This document shows positions 20,407 to 29,022 of a stretch of DNA of 36,171 nucleotides, in pieces. Position 1 is the stretch's first letter. Each line of letters starts with the position of its first letter. The notes below the pieces were generated by a model. That model was not told the DNA's origin. It saw only the letters and a program-made list of their open reading frames with translations, and searched no databases. The stretch is from a virus. The DNA lies in IMG/VR virus record IMGVR_UViG_3300031565_000170, positions 1 to 36,171 of that record; one strand, 5' to 3'. A program made the position numbers and the translations under genes.

Positions 20407-21285
20407 GTGACCGAAAAAGTACCTACCATAAAAACCAATTCACAACTAGACGAAATTTCAGCTTCCTCCTCATGGGAGGGGGATGCTGGAAAATCTAAGC
20501 AAGAAGATTTTTCACCCAGCGACAGTATAGAATTGCCCATAGGAGTGATGAAGGACGGAGCTAATTACAGGCGTTTTATACTTGACGAGATGGGCGGTGT
20601 TGATGATCACTTAGTGGCCAAGAAATCGGAGAACAACGGTGCAAAGGCTATGTCGTTAGTGATTTGCAGAAGTGTTCAGGAGGTAGAAGGACTACTTGCC
20701 AGAAAACAAAATCCTGATGTTATGTTTGATCGTGAACTAGCCAGAAGCATGACACAACCTGATAGGGACTTTTTGGTCACCAGGATTTTCATGCTGTCTG
20801 GCAGGAACGATACCTATATGACAGGAGAATGTCCTAGGTGCGGAAGAGTGACAGAGAAGCCTGTTAGGTTGTCGGACTTAGAAGTGGTTAGATGGAGTGA
20901 CGACAAGCCTAGAGAATTACCGTTTGAATTGGTGAGGGGAGTTGAGACTAGAGAAAAAGGAAAGTCTATATTTTACAAAAAAGGCATCCTTAGATTTCCT
21001 ACGGGTAAAGAGCAAGAGTTGACTGGTAAGATGGACAACCCCGCTGAGATTTTTGATTCTCTTTTTACGGCTTGCGCTAGATTTGAAGGACTGGACTCCC
21101 TTGACACATCTATGGTTATGAGGATGAAGCGGATTGATCGTGACCTTATTACTGATTTGTTGAAATACGAACTTCCAGGAATACGACAATGGGAAGACTT
21201 CGATTGTTCGTGTGGATGTAACTTTGAAATCCATCTGGACTTGGCTTCTTTTTTCGTTGGACGGAGGAGGAGAAAGAAAGAATAA
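20407..21285 (+). CDS. Zinc-binding tail assembly chaperone-like protein
   Basis: Starts at GTG 20407 with AGGAG upstream; 292 residues. The first ~50 residues are polar and probably disordered. Then RDFLVTRIFMLSGRNDTYM leads into a CPRC pair (C142, C145), and CSCGC (C267, C269, C271) near the C terminus probably completes a zinc site. This layout recalls T4 gp26-type baseplate/tail assembly proteins with a zinc-binding beta domain. Position between tube and tape measure is that of tail assembly chaperones, and the next small gene overlaps its stop in the -1 frame. Near the end is T TTT TTC at 21249-21255, a possible slippery site that would give a 341-residue fusion. The C terminus RRRRKKE is very basic. 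Confidence 0.65.
   Translation: MTEKVPTIKTNSQLDEISASSSWEGDAGKSKQEDFSPSDSIELPIGVMKDGANYRRFILDEMGGVDDHLVAKKSENNGAKAMSLVICRSVQEVEGLLARKQNPDVMFDRELARSMTQPDRDFLVTRIFMLSGRNDTYMTGECPRCGRVTEKPVRLSDLEVVRWSDDKPRELPFELVRGVETREKGKSIFYKKGILRFPTGKEQELTGKMDNPAEIFDSLFTACARFEGLDSLDTSMVMRMKRIDRDLITDLLKYELPGIRQWEDFDCSCGCNFEIHLDLASFFVGRRRRKKE
21249..21255 (+). promoter_or_regulatory. Candidate -1 frameshift site T TTT TTC
   Basis: The heptamer TTTTTTC is in the X XXY YYZ register relative to the upstream gene (TTT at 21250, TTC at 21253). A -1 slip here enters the frame of the next gene, which is open from the site to TAA 21431, adding RWTEEEKERI before its MEGLWG start. T TTT TTx sites are known for tail-chaperone frameshifting in P2-type phages. 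I see no obvious downstream pseudoknot. Confidence 0.45.
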
Positions 21286-21431
21286 TGGAAGGACTTTGGG
21301 GACATGTGCATCACTTAGCTACCCGATATGGATGGACAGAATCTGAAATCCTCCGTCTTCCAACAGAGCGCCGAAATTATTACGTTGATAAAATCAACGA
21401 TGATATTCGAAGAGAAAACAAGGGGAAATAA
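21285..21431 (+). CDS. Second tail assembly chaperone-like protein, 48 residues
   Basis: ATG 21285 overlaps the previous TAA as TAATG and the frame ends at TAA 21429-21431, with the tape measure starting at the very next base. The product has the pattern LATRYGWTESEILRLPTERR followed by a charged helix, which resembles the short downstream tail-chaperone proteins of many phages (GWT..EI..LP). GGAGGAGG at 21263-21270 could serve as its ribosome binding site, though it is somewhat far from the ATG. It could be made alone or as the C-terminal part of a frameshifted fusion with the upstream gene. Confidence 0.65.
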   Translation: MEGLWGHVHHLATRYGWTESEILRLPTERRNYYVDKINDDIRRENKGK

Positions 21432-24338
21432 ATGGCTAGTGCTGCTGGTGGTCAAATGTTCCTTGGGATTCGACTTCAGATGGATGCTTCTGGTGTTGTA
21501 ACAGGAGCATCCGTATCAGAACAATCACTTCGAAAAGTAGAGAACGCAGCTACCAGGACCCAGACAAATGTGTCAAAAGCGGCCGTGGATATGGGCAACG
21601 CAATGAAATCCTCTATGGGTCTTGGTGTTGCTGGAGCTGCTGCTATTGGTATCAGTTCGAAAATAGAATCCGGTTTCGTTAGACCGATGATTGATCAAGC
21701 GAAGAGCTTTCAATTTGAAATGTCTCAACTAGGTTTTGTCACCAAGGCAACACAGAAGGATCTGCAATCCCTTGAACAAGTAGCTATTCGAACAGGTTTG
21801 TTGACTCAGTTCTCACCACAAGAAGCGGCAAAGGCCATACGTTTATTGAAAGCCGCTGGTCTAGAGACCAAAGACGCGTTGAATGCTTTGCAGCCAGCGC
21901 TTGACGTTGCTACCGGATCTGGTGGTGCGCTGGGATTGGCTGAAGCCGCCACTAGTGCCGCTGTGGCTTTTTTAAAGTTCAAGCATACAGGCGAGACATC
22001 TACACAGATGATGGACACCTTTGCCAATGCTACAAGGGAATCCAATTTACAATTTCACGATCTCCCTATTGCGTTAAATTCTATGCGTTCAGCTCCTCAG
22101 CTTTTGAAGATGAGTTCCACTGAAGTTTGGACTTTAGTTGGTGCGTTAAGAAACGCTGGAATGACTGCGGCCGAATCGGGTCAATCGTTAAGTAGCTTTG
22201 CTAGAAATCTTGTCTCTAATGAGACCGTATTGAATAGGTATTTGATACGGCAAAAGATGACTATGGAGCAATTTGATAAACTCGATGCTTCTCAACTTAC
22301 TAAAGGTCGCGGACTTATGCGGGTTCGTGCCTTGAAAGAGTTGGGGGTTTCGATGTTTGATCTAGCTGGAAAGGTTCGTCCAGCAAGAGACATCGTAACG
22401 GATTTAGTCACTCGATTGGAGGGGTTGAGCGGAGAGAGCGAAAGAAAATATTTAATGACGGTGTCTGCTGCTTTTAGTGACCAAGCTAAGAACATGTTGA
22501 TTATGCTCAAGAGCCTTGAGAAGGGGACGAAAAAAGGAGCCGAGGCTTTCCAAGACATGTTTAAAGCTATCGGCGCTAATGCTGGAGCAGGAAGAGAAGC
22601 AGCAGCTGCTTTTGAAAACACTCAAGCAGGGTTAGAGCAATTCATAAAAGGCACAGAGGAGACTATAGCTATTATAATGGGCAAGACTTTATTACCCATT
22701 ATGAAGAGTTTCCATGTAGTTCTTAGAAACATACTCAACGCGTTTTTAGAATTTGTAAACGCTAATCCTACCCTGGCCAAGGCGTTGAGCATTGTGATTG
22801 TCGGATTGATGTTTTTGACTAAGATTGCCGGGGTGTTGCTTTTAGGTTTGGCCGGGATGTTCTTTTGGAGCGCTGTCATTGGCCCTGCGTTGACGGCTGC
22901 GGGTGGATTCGCAGGCATAGCGGCCGCTGGATTTGGGATGTTACAAGCTGCTATATGGCCCGTATTGATTGCGATGGGAGCGATTGTTGTTGCTGTAGGT
23001 TTAGTGATAGGATCTGTTAAGCTTTGGAAAAAGATATGGGCTTCTGATTCGGGTTCTTTGTTGTTCAGTATTCGAGTAATTTTTGAACAGATACAAAGAT
23101 TCTGGAAGGGTATATCTGAACTATGGGGGGCCAAGTCAGCCAAGGGTAACGAACGTGTCATCAATATGCTCAAAGAATTTGGACTTTGGGGATTGGTTAC
23201 TAGGGTACTAGCTATTAAGCGCATTATTGTTTCCATCATCCGTGGTGTTTGGGATGGAATAAAAGATGTTGTAATTCCTATGGGCCAAGTTTTTTATTGG
23301 GTTGGAGTTCAGATATCCGGCCTTATAGATTGGTTTAGAAAGTTATTTGAAGAGGTTAAACCATCTCAAGAGATTTGGGGAATCAGCTTTGGATGGATGT
23401 ATTTTGGAAGGGTTTTAGGATGGGTCGGCGGTGTTGTAATAGGGATCATAGTTGTCAAGGCTTTGATGCTGATGGTTGTACAGTTAAAGAGTGCCGTTGT
23501 TTGGATGGCTCGATTGGCGTTCAGAGTTTTTGTGCATCTTGCTTTGATGATTAAGTGGATAGCAGCTAACGCTTTCTTGACGGTTTCTCAACTTGCTTTA
23601 GCCGGTTCTGTTTGGGTTCTTTACGCCGCCTACGCCGCGCTTGCCGTTATGATTGCGGTGATTGCCGTTGTCATAGTTGCTTTGTGGATAAAGGTTATAA
23701 AGTGGGCGATAAAGGTAGGACCAACTATTCTTAAGCACATAGTTGGTTTTTACAAAGAAATGTGGAACGTATTTAGAGACGCAATTCTTTCTATCGCAAG
23801 CTTTGTTTCTGAAATTTATATGAATGTTGTTAACTTCTTTGAAGGCGTCATTGCTGGGATTGCTAATTTCTTGACATCGTTACCATCAAAAGCGGTATCA
23901 GCAGCAACCGGTTTTATATCGGCTTTCTTGGGTACTCTTAAGATGGGATGGGATGGAGTTAAAAGTTGGTTCACAGGTGCCATGCAATGGATACGAGACA
24001 TTCTTCCTGGTTCCGATGCTAAGTTTGGACCGTTGTCCGACTTAACGGCCTCGGGTAGGGGTTTGATGAATGCCTTAGGAACAGGAGTTGAAAGTGGAAC
24101 TCCCGAACTTAGAACTAAAGTTACTCATGCTGTGACGGGTATGAGTGAATCTGTTCAACGCGGAGGAACGGCAGTAGCTTCCGCGCCGTCCAAAGGGGGG
24201 CCAACTTCCATTATTATAGAGAAGATGGAATTTAATGTTGCCGGAGGTTCTCCGGAAGAGTTAGAGAGAATCGCGCGTGAGATAATGGCGCGAATTAGGA
24301 CTGCTATCGATGATGATCAGGAGGTAGCCTTCGCATGA
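21432..24338 (+). CDS. Tail tape measure protein
   Basis: A 968-residue protein, the largest complete one in the tail block. The N-terminal third has the TP901-type tape measure signature, including MDTFANATRESNLQFHDLPI, LNSMRSAPQLLKMSSTEVWT and GMTAAESGQSLSSFARN. Three strongly hydrophobic regions follow, at about residues 450-530, 655-685 and 725-757, which may insert in the host membrane during DNA entry. The C-terminal ~100 residues are polar. At roughly 1.5 angstroms per residue, the rule of thumb for tape measures, the tail would be about 145 nm. No lysozyme or peptidase motif is visible. It overlaps the next gene by ATGA, with AGGAGG upstream of that start. Confidence 0.92.
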   Translation: MASAAGGQMFLGIRLQMDASGVVTGASVSEQSLRKVENAATRTQTNVSKAAVDMGNAMKSSMGLGVAGAAAIGISSKIESGFVRPMIDQAKSFQFEMSQLGFVTKATQKDLQSLEQVAIRTGLLTQFSPQEAAKAIRLLKAAGLETKDALNALQPALDVATGSGGALGLAEAATSAAVAFLKFKHTGETSTQMMDTFANATRESNLQFHDLPIALNSMRSAPQLLKMSSTEVWTLVGALRNAGMTAAESGQSLSSFARNLVSNETVLNRYLIRQKMTMEQFDKLDASQLTKGRGLMRVRALKELGVSMFDLAGKVRPARDIVTDLVTRLEGLSGESERKYLMTVSAAFSDQAKNMLIMLKSLEKGTKKGAEAFQDMFKAIGANAGAGREAAAAFENTQAGLEQFIKGTEETIAIIMGKTLLPIMKSFHVVLRNILNAFLEFVNANPTLAKALSIVIVGLMFLTKIAGVLLLGLAGMFFWSAVIGPALTAAGGFAGIAAAGFGMLQAAIWPVLIAMGAIVVAVGLVIGSVKLWKKIWASDSGSLLFSIRVIFEQIQRFWKGISELWGAKSAKGNERVINMLKEFGLWGLVTRVLAIKRIIVSIIRGVWDGIKDVVIPMGQVFYWVGVQISGLIDWFRKLFEEVKPSQEIWGISFGWMYFGRVLGWVGGVVIGIIVVKALMLMVVQLKSAVVWMARLAFRVFVHLALMIKWIAANAFLTVSQLALAGSVWVLYAAYAALAVMIAVIAVVIVALWIKVIKWAIKVGPTILKHIVGFYKEMWNVFRDAILSIASFVSEIYMNVVNFFEGVIAGIANFLTSLPSKAVSAATGFISAFLGTLKMGWDGVKSWFTGAMQWIRDILPGSDAKFGPLSDLTASGRGLMNALGTGVESGTPELRTKVTHAVTGMSESVQRGGTAVASAPSKGGPTSIIIEKMEFNVAGGSPEELERIAREIMARIRTAIDDDQEVAFA

Positions 24339-24886
24339 GTCAGATGACGGGAAGACCCTTAAACAAGGGGTGGTTTGCTAGGATCGAAGGTGGCGAAGTA
24401 GTTTCTTATTTTATATTTCAGTTTAATCCTACTGAAACAGAGAGAGAAAGAAATGTAACTTATACTTTCGAATCAGCACCAGGTTCTTCAGCGCCGACTG
24501 CTATTTTTCAAAGTATACTAGGGGACAAGATTACGATTGAGCTGTTTTTAGATGCTACGGCTCCTTACTACGAAGAGCAAAAAGGAATTACAGCAGCTTT
24601 AGCTGAGTTGGAAAGCTACACTCAGCCGAAAATAGAACTGTTTAGCGCTGACATAGGACAGGTTCCGTCTCCTCCAACAATTCGTTATGGAATGAATGAA
24701 GACTATTGGGACGTAGTAGTTCCCAGAATTAGGATCAGAACTTTGAGGTGGAATAGGGATTTGAATCCTACTAGGGCGAGAGTCGAAATTGAAATGCAAG
24801 CCGTATTCACTGATATTTCTGCGATTCAATCAAGACTGGATAAGCTTAAACGATATCGTGAGATGATTACCAGGAGCGAGATCTAA
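24335..24886 (+). CDS. CIS-tube-type baseplate hub adaptor
   Basis: A 183-residue protein starting within the last codons of the tape measure gene. The opening ARIEGGEVVSYFIFQFNPTE contains the FxFNPTE motif of contractile injection system tube-type proteins (Afp7-like, Pfam CIS_tube). The C-terminal half has strands DVVVPRIRIRTLRWN and ARVEIEMQAVF and ends in a charged helix. In injection systems this domain links the tube to the hub and often carries a C-terminal LysM domain. Here the LysM is on the next gene, which overlaps by TAATG. Confidence 0.75.
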   Translation: MSQMTGRPLNKGWFARIEGGEVVSYFIFQFNPTETERERNVTYTFESAPGSSAPTAIFQSILGDKITIELFLDATAPYYEEQKGITAALAELESYTQPKIELFSADIGQVPSPPTIRYGMNEDYWDVVVPRIRIRTLRWNRDLNPTRARVEIEMQAVFTDISAIQSRLDKLKRYREMITRSEI

Positions 24887-25185
24887 TGACGATTTTTAGT
24901 AACTCAAGATATAGGAACATAGACACCCTTCAGATTGATTTAGTTGGTGGCGATTCGGTTGCTGTTTATGAATTACGACCGACGACAGTTTACCCAGAAG
25001 AGGGACTAAGAATTTATACTACGCGTGCTGGGGATACTTTTGAAAAGTTAGCCGATCTCTTATTTGGTGATGGAAACAAATGGTATGTATTAGCTGATTT
25101 GAATCCACAAATTTTTTGGCCTCTAGATTTGGTGGCGGGTGTTCAGATAGCGCTACCGACTAAGGTCTTTGCAGCGATGTCATAG
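24886..25185 (+). CDS. LysM-domain baseplate protein (gp53/gpX-like)
   Basis: A 99-residue protein overlapping the previous stop as TAATG. Residues of about 42-92 form a LysM fold, with YTTRAGDTFEKLADLLFGD, then NKWYVLADLNPQIFWPLDLV and the closing GVQIALP. LysM domains in this position (T4 gp53, P2 gpX) hold baseplate parts together rather than binding peptidoglycan freely. The N-terminal 40 residues are beta-rich. Neighbours on both sides are hub components, so it probably sits between hub and wedges. Confidence 0.8.
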   Translation: MTIFSNSRYRNIDTLQIDLVGGDSVAVYELRPTTVYPEEGLRIYTTRAGDTFEKLADLLFGDGNKWYVLADLNPQIFWPLDLVAGVQIALPTKVFAAMS

Positions 25186-25193
25186 GTTGATAT

Positions 25194-26726
25194 ATGAGTG
25201 CTAGAGAAGCAATTTGTACAATGTGGATTAACGGAAAAGGAGTTTCACCAGAATTAATAAGAAGAATATTGTCTCTTGAAATAACCTTTTCTCAGAAAAA
25301 AGCCTCATCAGGAAGTATTGTTTTTCGTGATACTGACTTTAGCATTTTTGATTCAAGGCTTTTCAGGAAGGGACAAGCCCTTCATTTTTTTATGGGCTGG
25401 TTAAACGAGGCTCTTCCAGCGGGTCCTTTTGTTGTCAAGTCTTATTCGATATCGGCTCCCTCTAATGGAAACCCTGTGTTGACTGTTAAGTTTCAAGACT
25501 TGTCCCACAAGATGAATGAGAAACAGAAACGAAGAAGACACACAGGAAAACCAACTGACATATTGAAAAAGATCGCTAAGGAACACGGGCTTGGTTACAC
25601 CATTTCATCTGTTGAAGGATTAGAGTTTACGGATGATTTCCCTTTGATTCAAGCGTCGATTTCCGATGCTGCTTTACTACAAAGACTTGCTGATAGGTAT
25701 GGATATGTTTGGGGAGTTGACGGAGGGAATTTGTATTTTCAACTACCTGCTGAGAAACAAAGCAGAAAAAAATTAAGTCCTCCTGTGTTGTCTTATAGGA
25801 TCAATGATGCTTCTCTAATGTCGTTTTCTCCTGAAATGAAATATTCGAGTGGAGGAAAACGAAAGGGAGCTGCTCACAAACTGTCAAATATTGATTTTCT
25901 AAACGATGGAAAGTTGACTGACGGTCTCGCTAATGCTTTAGGAATAACCGAGGATGAACGAAAAAGATTGTACGATGAAAATCCTCATGATGTAAAAGAA
26001 GCCGTATTGATAGAGGAATCTATCGCCAAGGGAATCAAATCCAGTCTTGGTGAAGGAGCTACCTCGTTTTATCATGAGGCAGTTGATTCGGCAGAACGGT
26101 TAATAAGTTGGTTAGCAGATACTGGCTATGTGACTAACGCTGAAGCCGCTGCTGCTAATAAAAACGTTAATAGAGGATCCAAGTTAGTTCGACCCATAGA
26201 CGGAACCACTGAAGTTGAGTACACAGATGATCTTGAAGAATTGGAACAAGGATGCGTTAGTGGAGCTTGTACACCTTTTGACACAGCTGAAGCAGAAAGA
26301 AGAACTCTCGGAAATAAATATAGAGCCTCTGAAATAATAACCGGAGAGGCTATACCTTCTATTGGATCTATGTTGTATGCACCTGGTTCAAAGGTAACAT
26401 TATTAGGACTTGGAGTGTTTTTATCGGGCGAGTATTTGATCAAGGAAGTGCGCCAATCCTTTTCATCACAAGCGGCAACTTTTTCAACCAATTTGATTGT
26501 GTATAGGTCCAAGTTTTTACCGGGTTCTAAAGCGAAGTCGTCCGCTTTAGAAGTAGAACAGAAGGTTCAAAACGGACTTATGCCACCGCAACAATACGGA
26601 GGTTCTTCTGATTTAAGTGCTCGCGGAGGAGGCGGACCAATTAGAGAAATTGAAAAGGCTATTGATTCTTATCAAGAGGGTGGAAGTTTTTCGTCTAATT
26701 TGGTGGATTGGGAAGAAGAGATATGA
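25194..26726 (+). CDS. Baseplate hub protein (gpD / gp27-like)
   Basis: A 510-residue protein of the late control gene D/VgrG-N/T4 gp27 group. The diagnostic region is LTVKFQDLSHKMNEKQKRRR, then the helix DILKKIAKEHGLGYTI and ALLQRLADRYGYVWGVDGGN followed by LYFQLP. Later GSKVTLLGLGVFLSGEYLIK and VRQSFSSQAATFSTNLIVYR form the second barrel. Between them (about residues 225-385) is an extended helical, charged insertion. It forms the trimeric hub that joins tube to spike. The C-terminal ~70 residues are Gly/Ser-rich and flexible. The next gene overlaps by ATGA. Confidence 0.88.
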   Translation: MSAREAICTMWINGKGVSPELIRRILSLEITFSQKKASSGSIVFRDTDFSIFDSRLFRKGQALHFFMGWLNEALPAGPFVVKSYSISAPSNGNPVLTVKFQDLSHKMNEKQKRRRHTGKPTDILKKIAKEHGLGYTISSVEGLEFTDDFPLIQASISDAALLQRLADRYGYVWGVDGGNLYFQLPAEKQSRKKLSPPVLSYRINDASLMSFSPEMKYSSGGKRKGAAHKLSNIDFLNDGKLTDGLANALGITEDERKRLYDENPHDVKEAVLIEESIAKGIKSSLGEGATSFYHEAVDSAERLISWLADTGYVTNAEAAAANKNVNRGSKLVRPIDGTTEVEYTDDLEELEQGCVSGACTPFDTAEAERRTLGNKYRASEIITGEAIPSIGSMLYAPGSKVTLLGLGVFLSGEYLIKEVRQSFSSQAATFSTNLIVYRSKFLPGSKAKSSALEVEQKVQNGLMPPQQYGGSSDLSARGGGGPIREIEKAIDSYQEGGSFSSNLVDWEEEI

Positions 26727-28096
26727 GCGGCTTTGTAGGAATGGATGAATTCAAGCGAAGGTATTCAGGAAGATATTTCGGAAAATACCGAGCTGTTGTC
26801 ACTAGTATCTCAGATCCAAGAGAAGCTGGAAGGATTATGTTTAAGGCTCCCGTTATACTTGGAATAGATGAGGAATTAGGGTGGGCTTTACCTTCTCCTG
26901 CTTCTGGTGGAGGTGTTAATAAAGGTGATTTTAACGCTCCCGAAATAAATGATTTTGTGTGGATTGAATTTGAAGAGGGTGACCCAGCACAGCCTATATG
27001 GAGCCCTGGACCTTGGGGAATTAGAGATGGCGTCAATATGCTACCGAAGCATTCAAGGGCTGTTGGGGACGATACTGATTACGTATGCAGGGGATTTGGA
27101 ACAACTCCGCCATCTCAATTCGAGGGTTCTTATGGTAACGTTAGATTTTTGCAAAACAGGGATGGTGGTAGCTTTGTAGAATTTGATGACACACCAGGGT
27201 CTGAACGTCTTCAGATGGGCCATCGATCTGGAACTAGGATCGAAATGACGTCTGATGGCGGTCTCCAGGAGGTGGTTATTGCTGGCGCTAGCAAGAGGGT
27301 AAACGGAAACAGAACCCTTGAAGTAGCTGGTGGTGAGACTAAAATAATTTCTGGCCCAAGTTCTTTTGATGCGCAGAAGGAAAGAACTGAAAATTACGGG
27401 GCGGACTTAACACAGACTTTCGGGAATGTATCACAAACAGGTAGTGCTCACACAAGTGTATGGTCTGGAAATGTGGAACAGACCATAGGTGGTCAATGGA
27501 TAACACAAGCAGCTTCTAATGGGGCTTTGATTTTTGGCGGACAACTTGCTTTTATGGTGCGCCAAAATCTTCAGATGACTGTGCTAGAGAATGCCGAGAT
27601 ATCGGTTTCTAATTCTTTAGGGTTACCAACTGATGATGCTGTCTTGATTCATGGATACAACGGATTAGTTACTCTAAAGGGTACCGACATAACCGGACTA
27701 GCGACAGAATCAAGTGTTGTTTTAGACGGAACACCGGGGATTCCATCTGCGGAAATTCAAGCTACTATAGGAGGTCAAGGCCCTGTCATTACTTTGGATG
27801 GAACACCAGCTGCTGGTGGTATCACTCTTGAGGCTTTTTCAGGAGCGGGTGCTATTTGGTTAGGACCTTTACCAGGCGTTAGCAATGTGCATCTAGGTGG
27901 TAAGGGGGCTACGGAGCCATTTATAAAGGGACTCTTGTGGACTACTTATAACACTTCATTGCTAACCGCATTGGGTGTTCATACTCATCCAACGGCGATG
28001 GGACCTAGTGGACCGTCGGTAGATTTTGCGGCTCAAATTGCTGGGTTAACTACACAAGCAACAAACGCTTTATCATTAATGATATTCGGAGTCTGA
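26723..28096 (+). CDS. Baseplate central spike (gpV / gp5-like)
   Basis: ATG 26723 overlaps the hub stop as ATGA; 457 residues. An in-frame start at 26708 lies within the hub gene and is less likely. The N-terminal OB-fold domain is the base V/gp5 type (AVVTSISDPREAGRIMFKAP, then ELGWALPSPAS and DFVWIEFEEGDPAQPIWSPG). The middle is a run of short strands forming a beta-helix. Near the C terminus is HTH at 420-422 (GVHTHPTAMGP), similar to the HxH motifs that hold an iron ion at the tip of P2-type spikes. There is no lysozyme domain as in T4 gp5. It is the membrane-piercing tip. Confidence 0.87.
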   Translation: MSGFVGMDEFKRRYSGRYFGKYRAVVTSISDPREAGRIMFKAPVILGIDEELGWALPSPASGGGVNKGDFNAPEINDFVWIEFEEGDPAQPIWSPGPWGIRDGVNMLPKHSRAVGDDTDYVCRGFGTTPPSQFEGSYGNVRFLQNRDGGSFVEFDDTPGSERLQMGHRSGTRIEMTSDGGLQEVVIAGASKRVNGNRTLEVAGGETKIISGPSSFDAQKERTENYGADLTQTFGNVSQTGSAHTSVWSGNVEQTIGGQWITQAASNGALIFGGQLAFMVRQNLQMTVLENAEISVSNSLGLPTDDAVLIHGYNGLVTLKGTDITGLATESSVVLDGTPGIPSAEIQATIGGQGPVITLDGTPAAGGITLEAFSGAGAIWLGPLPGVSNVHLGGKGATEPFIKGLLWTTYNTSLLTALGVHTHPTAMGPSGPSVDFAAQIAGLTTQATNALSLMIFGV

Positions 28097-28099
28097 TTT

Positions 28100-28813
28100 A
28101 TGTCTATGTCTAAAGCAAAACTAGTGGATGCACTTTCTGACCTCGAACTTTATGGTGATGAATCAGGTGCAATAGCAGGATGGGCTGCTGCTTGGAAATC
28201 ATTTTTTTCAAATGCTTTTGCAAAGTATACGCAAGATTTTCCGACGTATGTGGTCGATCAAACAACAGCTCTAAAAATCGGAGTCAATTCTATTTTAGGA
28301 GTAGTTGCGATTCCTGGATCTTGGATAAAAGTTGAATGCCTTTTGACAAGTGAATTTGAGATCTGTGAATCCAGCTATGACACGCAAAATTATATAGAAA
28401 CCGTTAGTTTGTTGGGTCAAGTTACTCCAAGCACAACGGTAACCAATTATAGAGTTACTGATGCTGCTATTATGGGAACGGACTTAGATGTTCCTGAGGC
28501 CGCTATGGTTAGCGCCATGACTGGATTGTCTGATGAGAATGAAGCAGGAAATAAAATCCAAGCTGGAGTAGTTGCTTGGTGGGATGAACTTGAAAATAAT
28601 CCAGAGGATTATTTTTTGGGTGCTACTGCCATAGTGGCGCCAGCTGGTCTTTTAGGATTGGCGGCTGCTTTAGATACCAGTTTTGCGGAAAATCTTGCTA
28701 TTGACCCACCGATTACAAAGGAAGATGCGATTGACAATGTAGCTGATGATTTCATAGCTGCTAACACAGGCGGGACGGTTACTATTGATGCAGTAACGAA
28801 GTTGATTGAATAA
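28100..28813 (+). CDS. Unrecognised baseplate-region protein, 237 residues
   Basis: Starts four bases after the spike stop with GGAG upstream. It has an N-terminal helical part with many Ala/Trp/Phe (GAIAGWAAAWKSFFSNAFAK), a beta-rich middle (GSWIKVECLLTSEFEICESS) and an Ala-rich C-terminal part (FLGATAIVAPAGLLGLAAAL) that could be a membrane-active helix. I cannot place it in a family. Its location between spike and gp25-like gene suggests a baseplate or spike-associated component, possibly an effector-like cargo. That is inference from position only. Confidence 0.65.
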   Translation: MSMSKAKLVDALSDLELYGDESGAIAGWAAAWKSFFSNAFAKYTQDFPTYVVDQTTALKIGVNSILGVVAIPGSWIKVECLLTSEFEICESSYDTQNYIETVSLLGQVTPSTTVTNYRVTDAAIMGTDLDVPEAAMVSAMTGLSDENEAGNKIQAGVVAWWDELENNPEDYFLGATAIVAPAGLLGLAAALDTSFAENLAIDPPITKEDAIDNVADDFIAANTGGTVTIDAVTKLIE

Positions 28814-29022
28814 TGAGTGATGAACTAACCATAATAGGAAATCGATTGCTTGAAAGAATAAACACAGCTGAAACTAGAATGGACATACGAGAACGGTTAG
28901 CGATTCTTTCTGAAGGATTTTCTTACTTGTCAAAGGTATGTGTGCAAGAAACAGCAATACAAGCAAAGGCGCTTATGGTTATAATGAGAGATAGAGCGGA
29001 GAGGAAAAGGCGCAATGGCTGA
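28813..29022 (+). CDS. Small helical protein, 69 residues
   Basis: ATG 28813 overlaps the previous TAA as TAATG. The product is nearly all helix with heptad character (LTIIGNRLLERINTAETRMD, then AIQAKALMVIMRDRAERKRR) and a basic C terminus. It overlaps the next gene by 8 bases. Its tight coupling to both neighbours suggests that the three are made together. No family is recognised. A small coiled-coil chaperone for one of the neighbours is possible. Confidence 0.6.
   Translation: MSDELTIIGNRLLERINTAETRMDIRERLAILSEGFSYLSKVCVQETAIQAKALMVIMRDRAERKRRNG

Noticed and set aside
22622-23239. Minus-strand open frame of 205 codons opposite the tape measure
   Set aside because: It mirrors the hydrophobic region of the tape measure and has no start signals. 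All supported genes are on the + strand.
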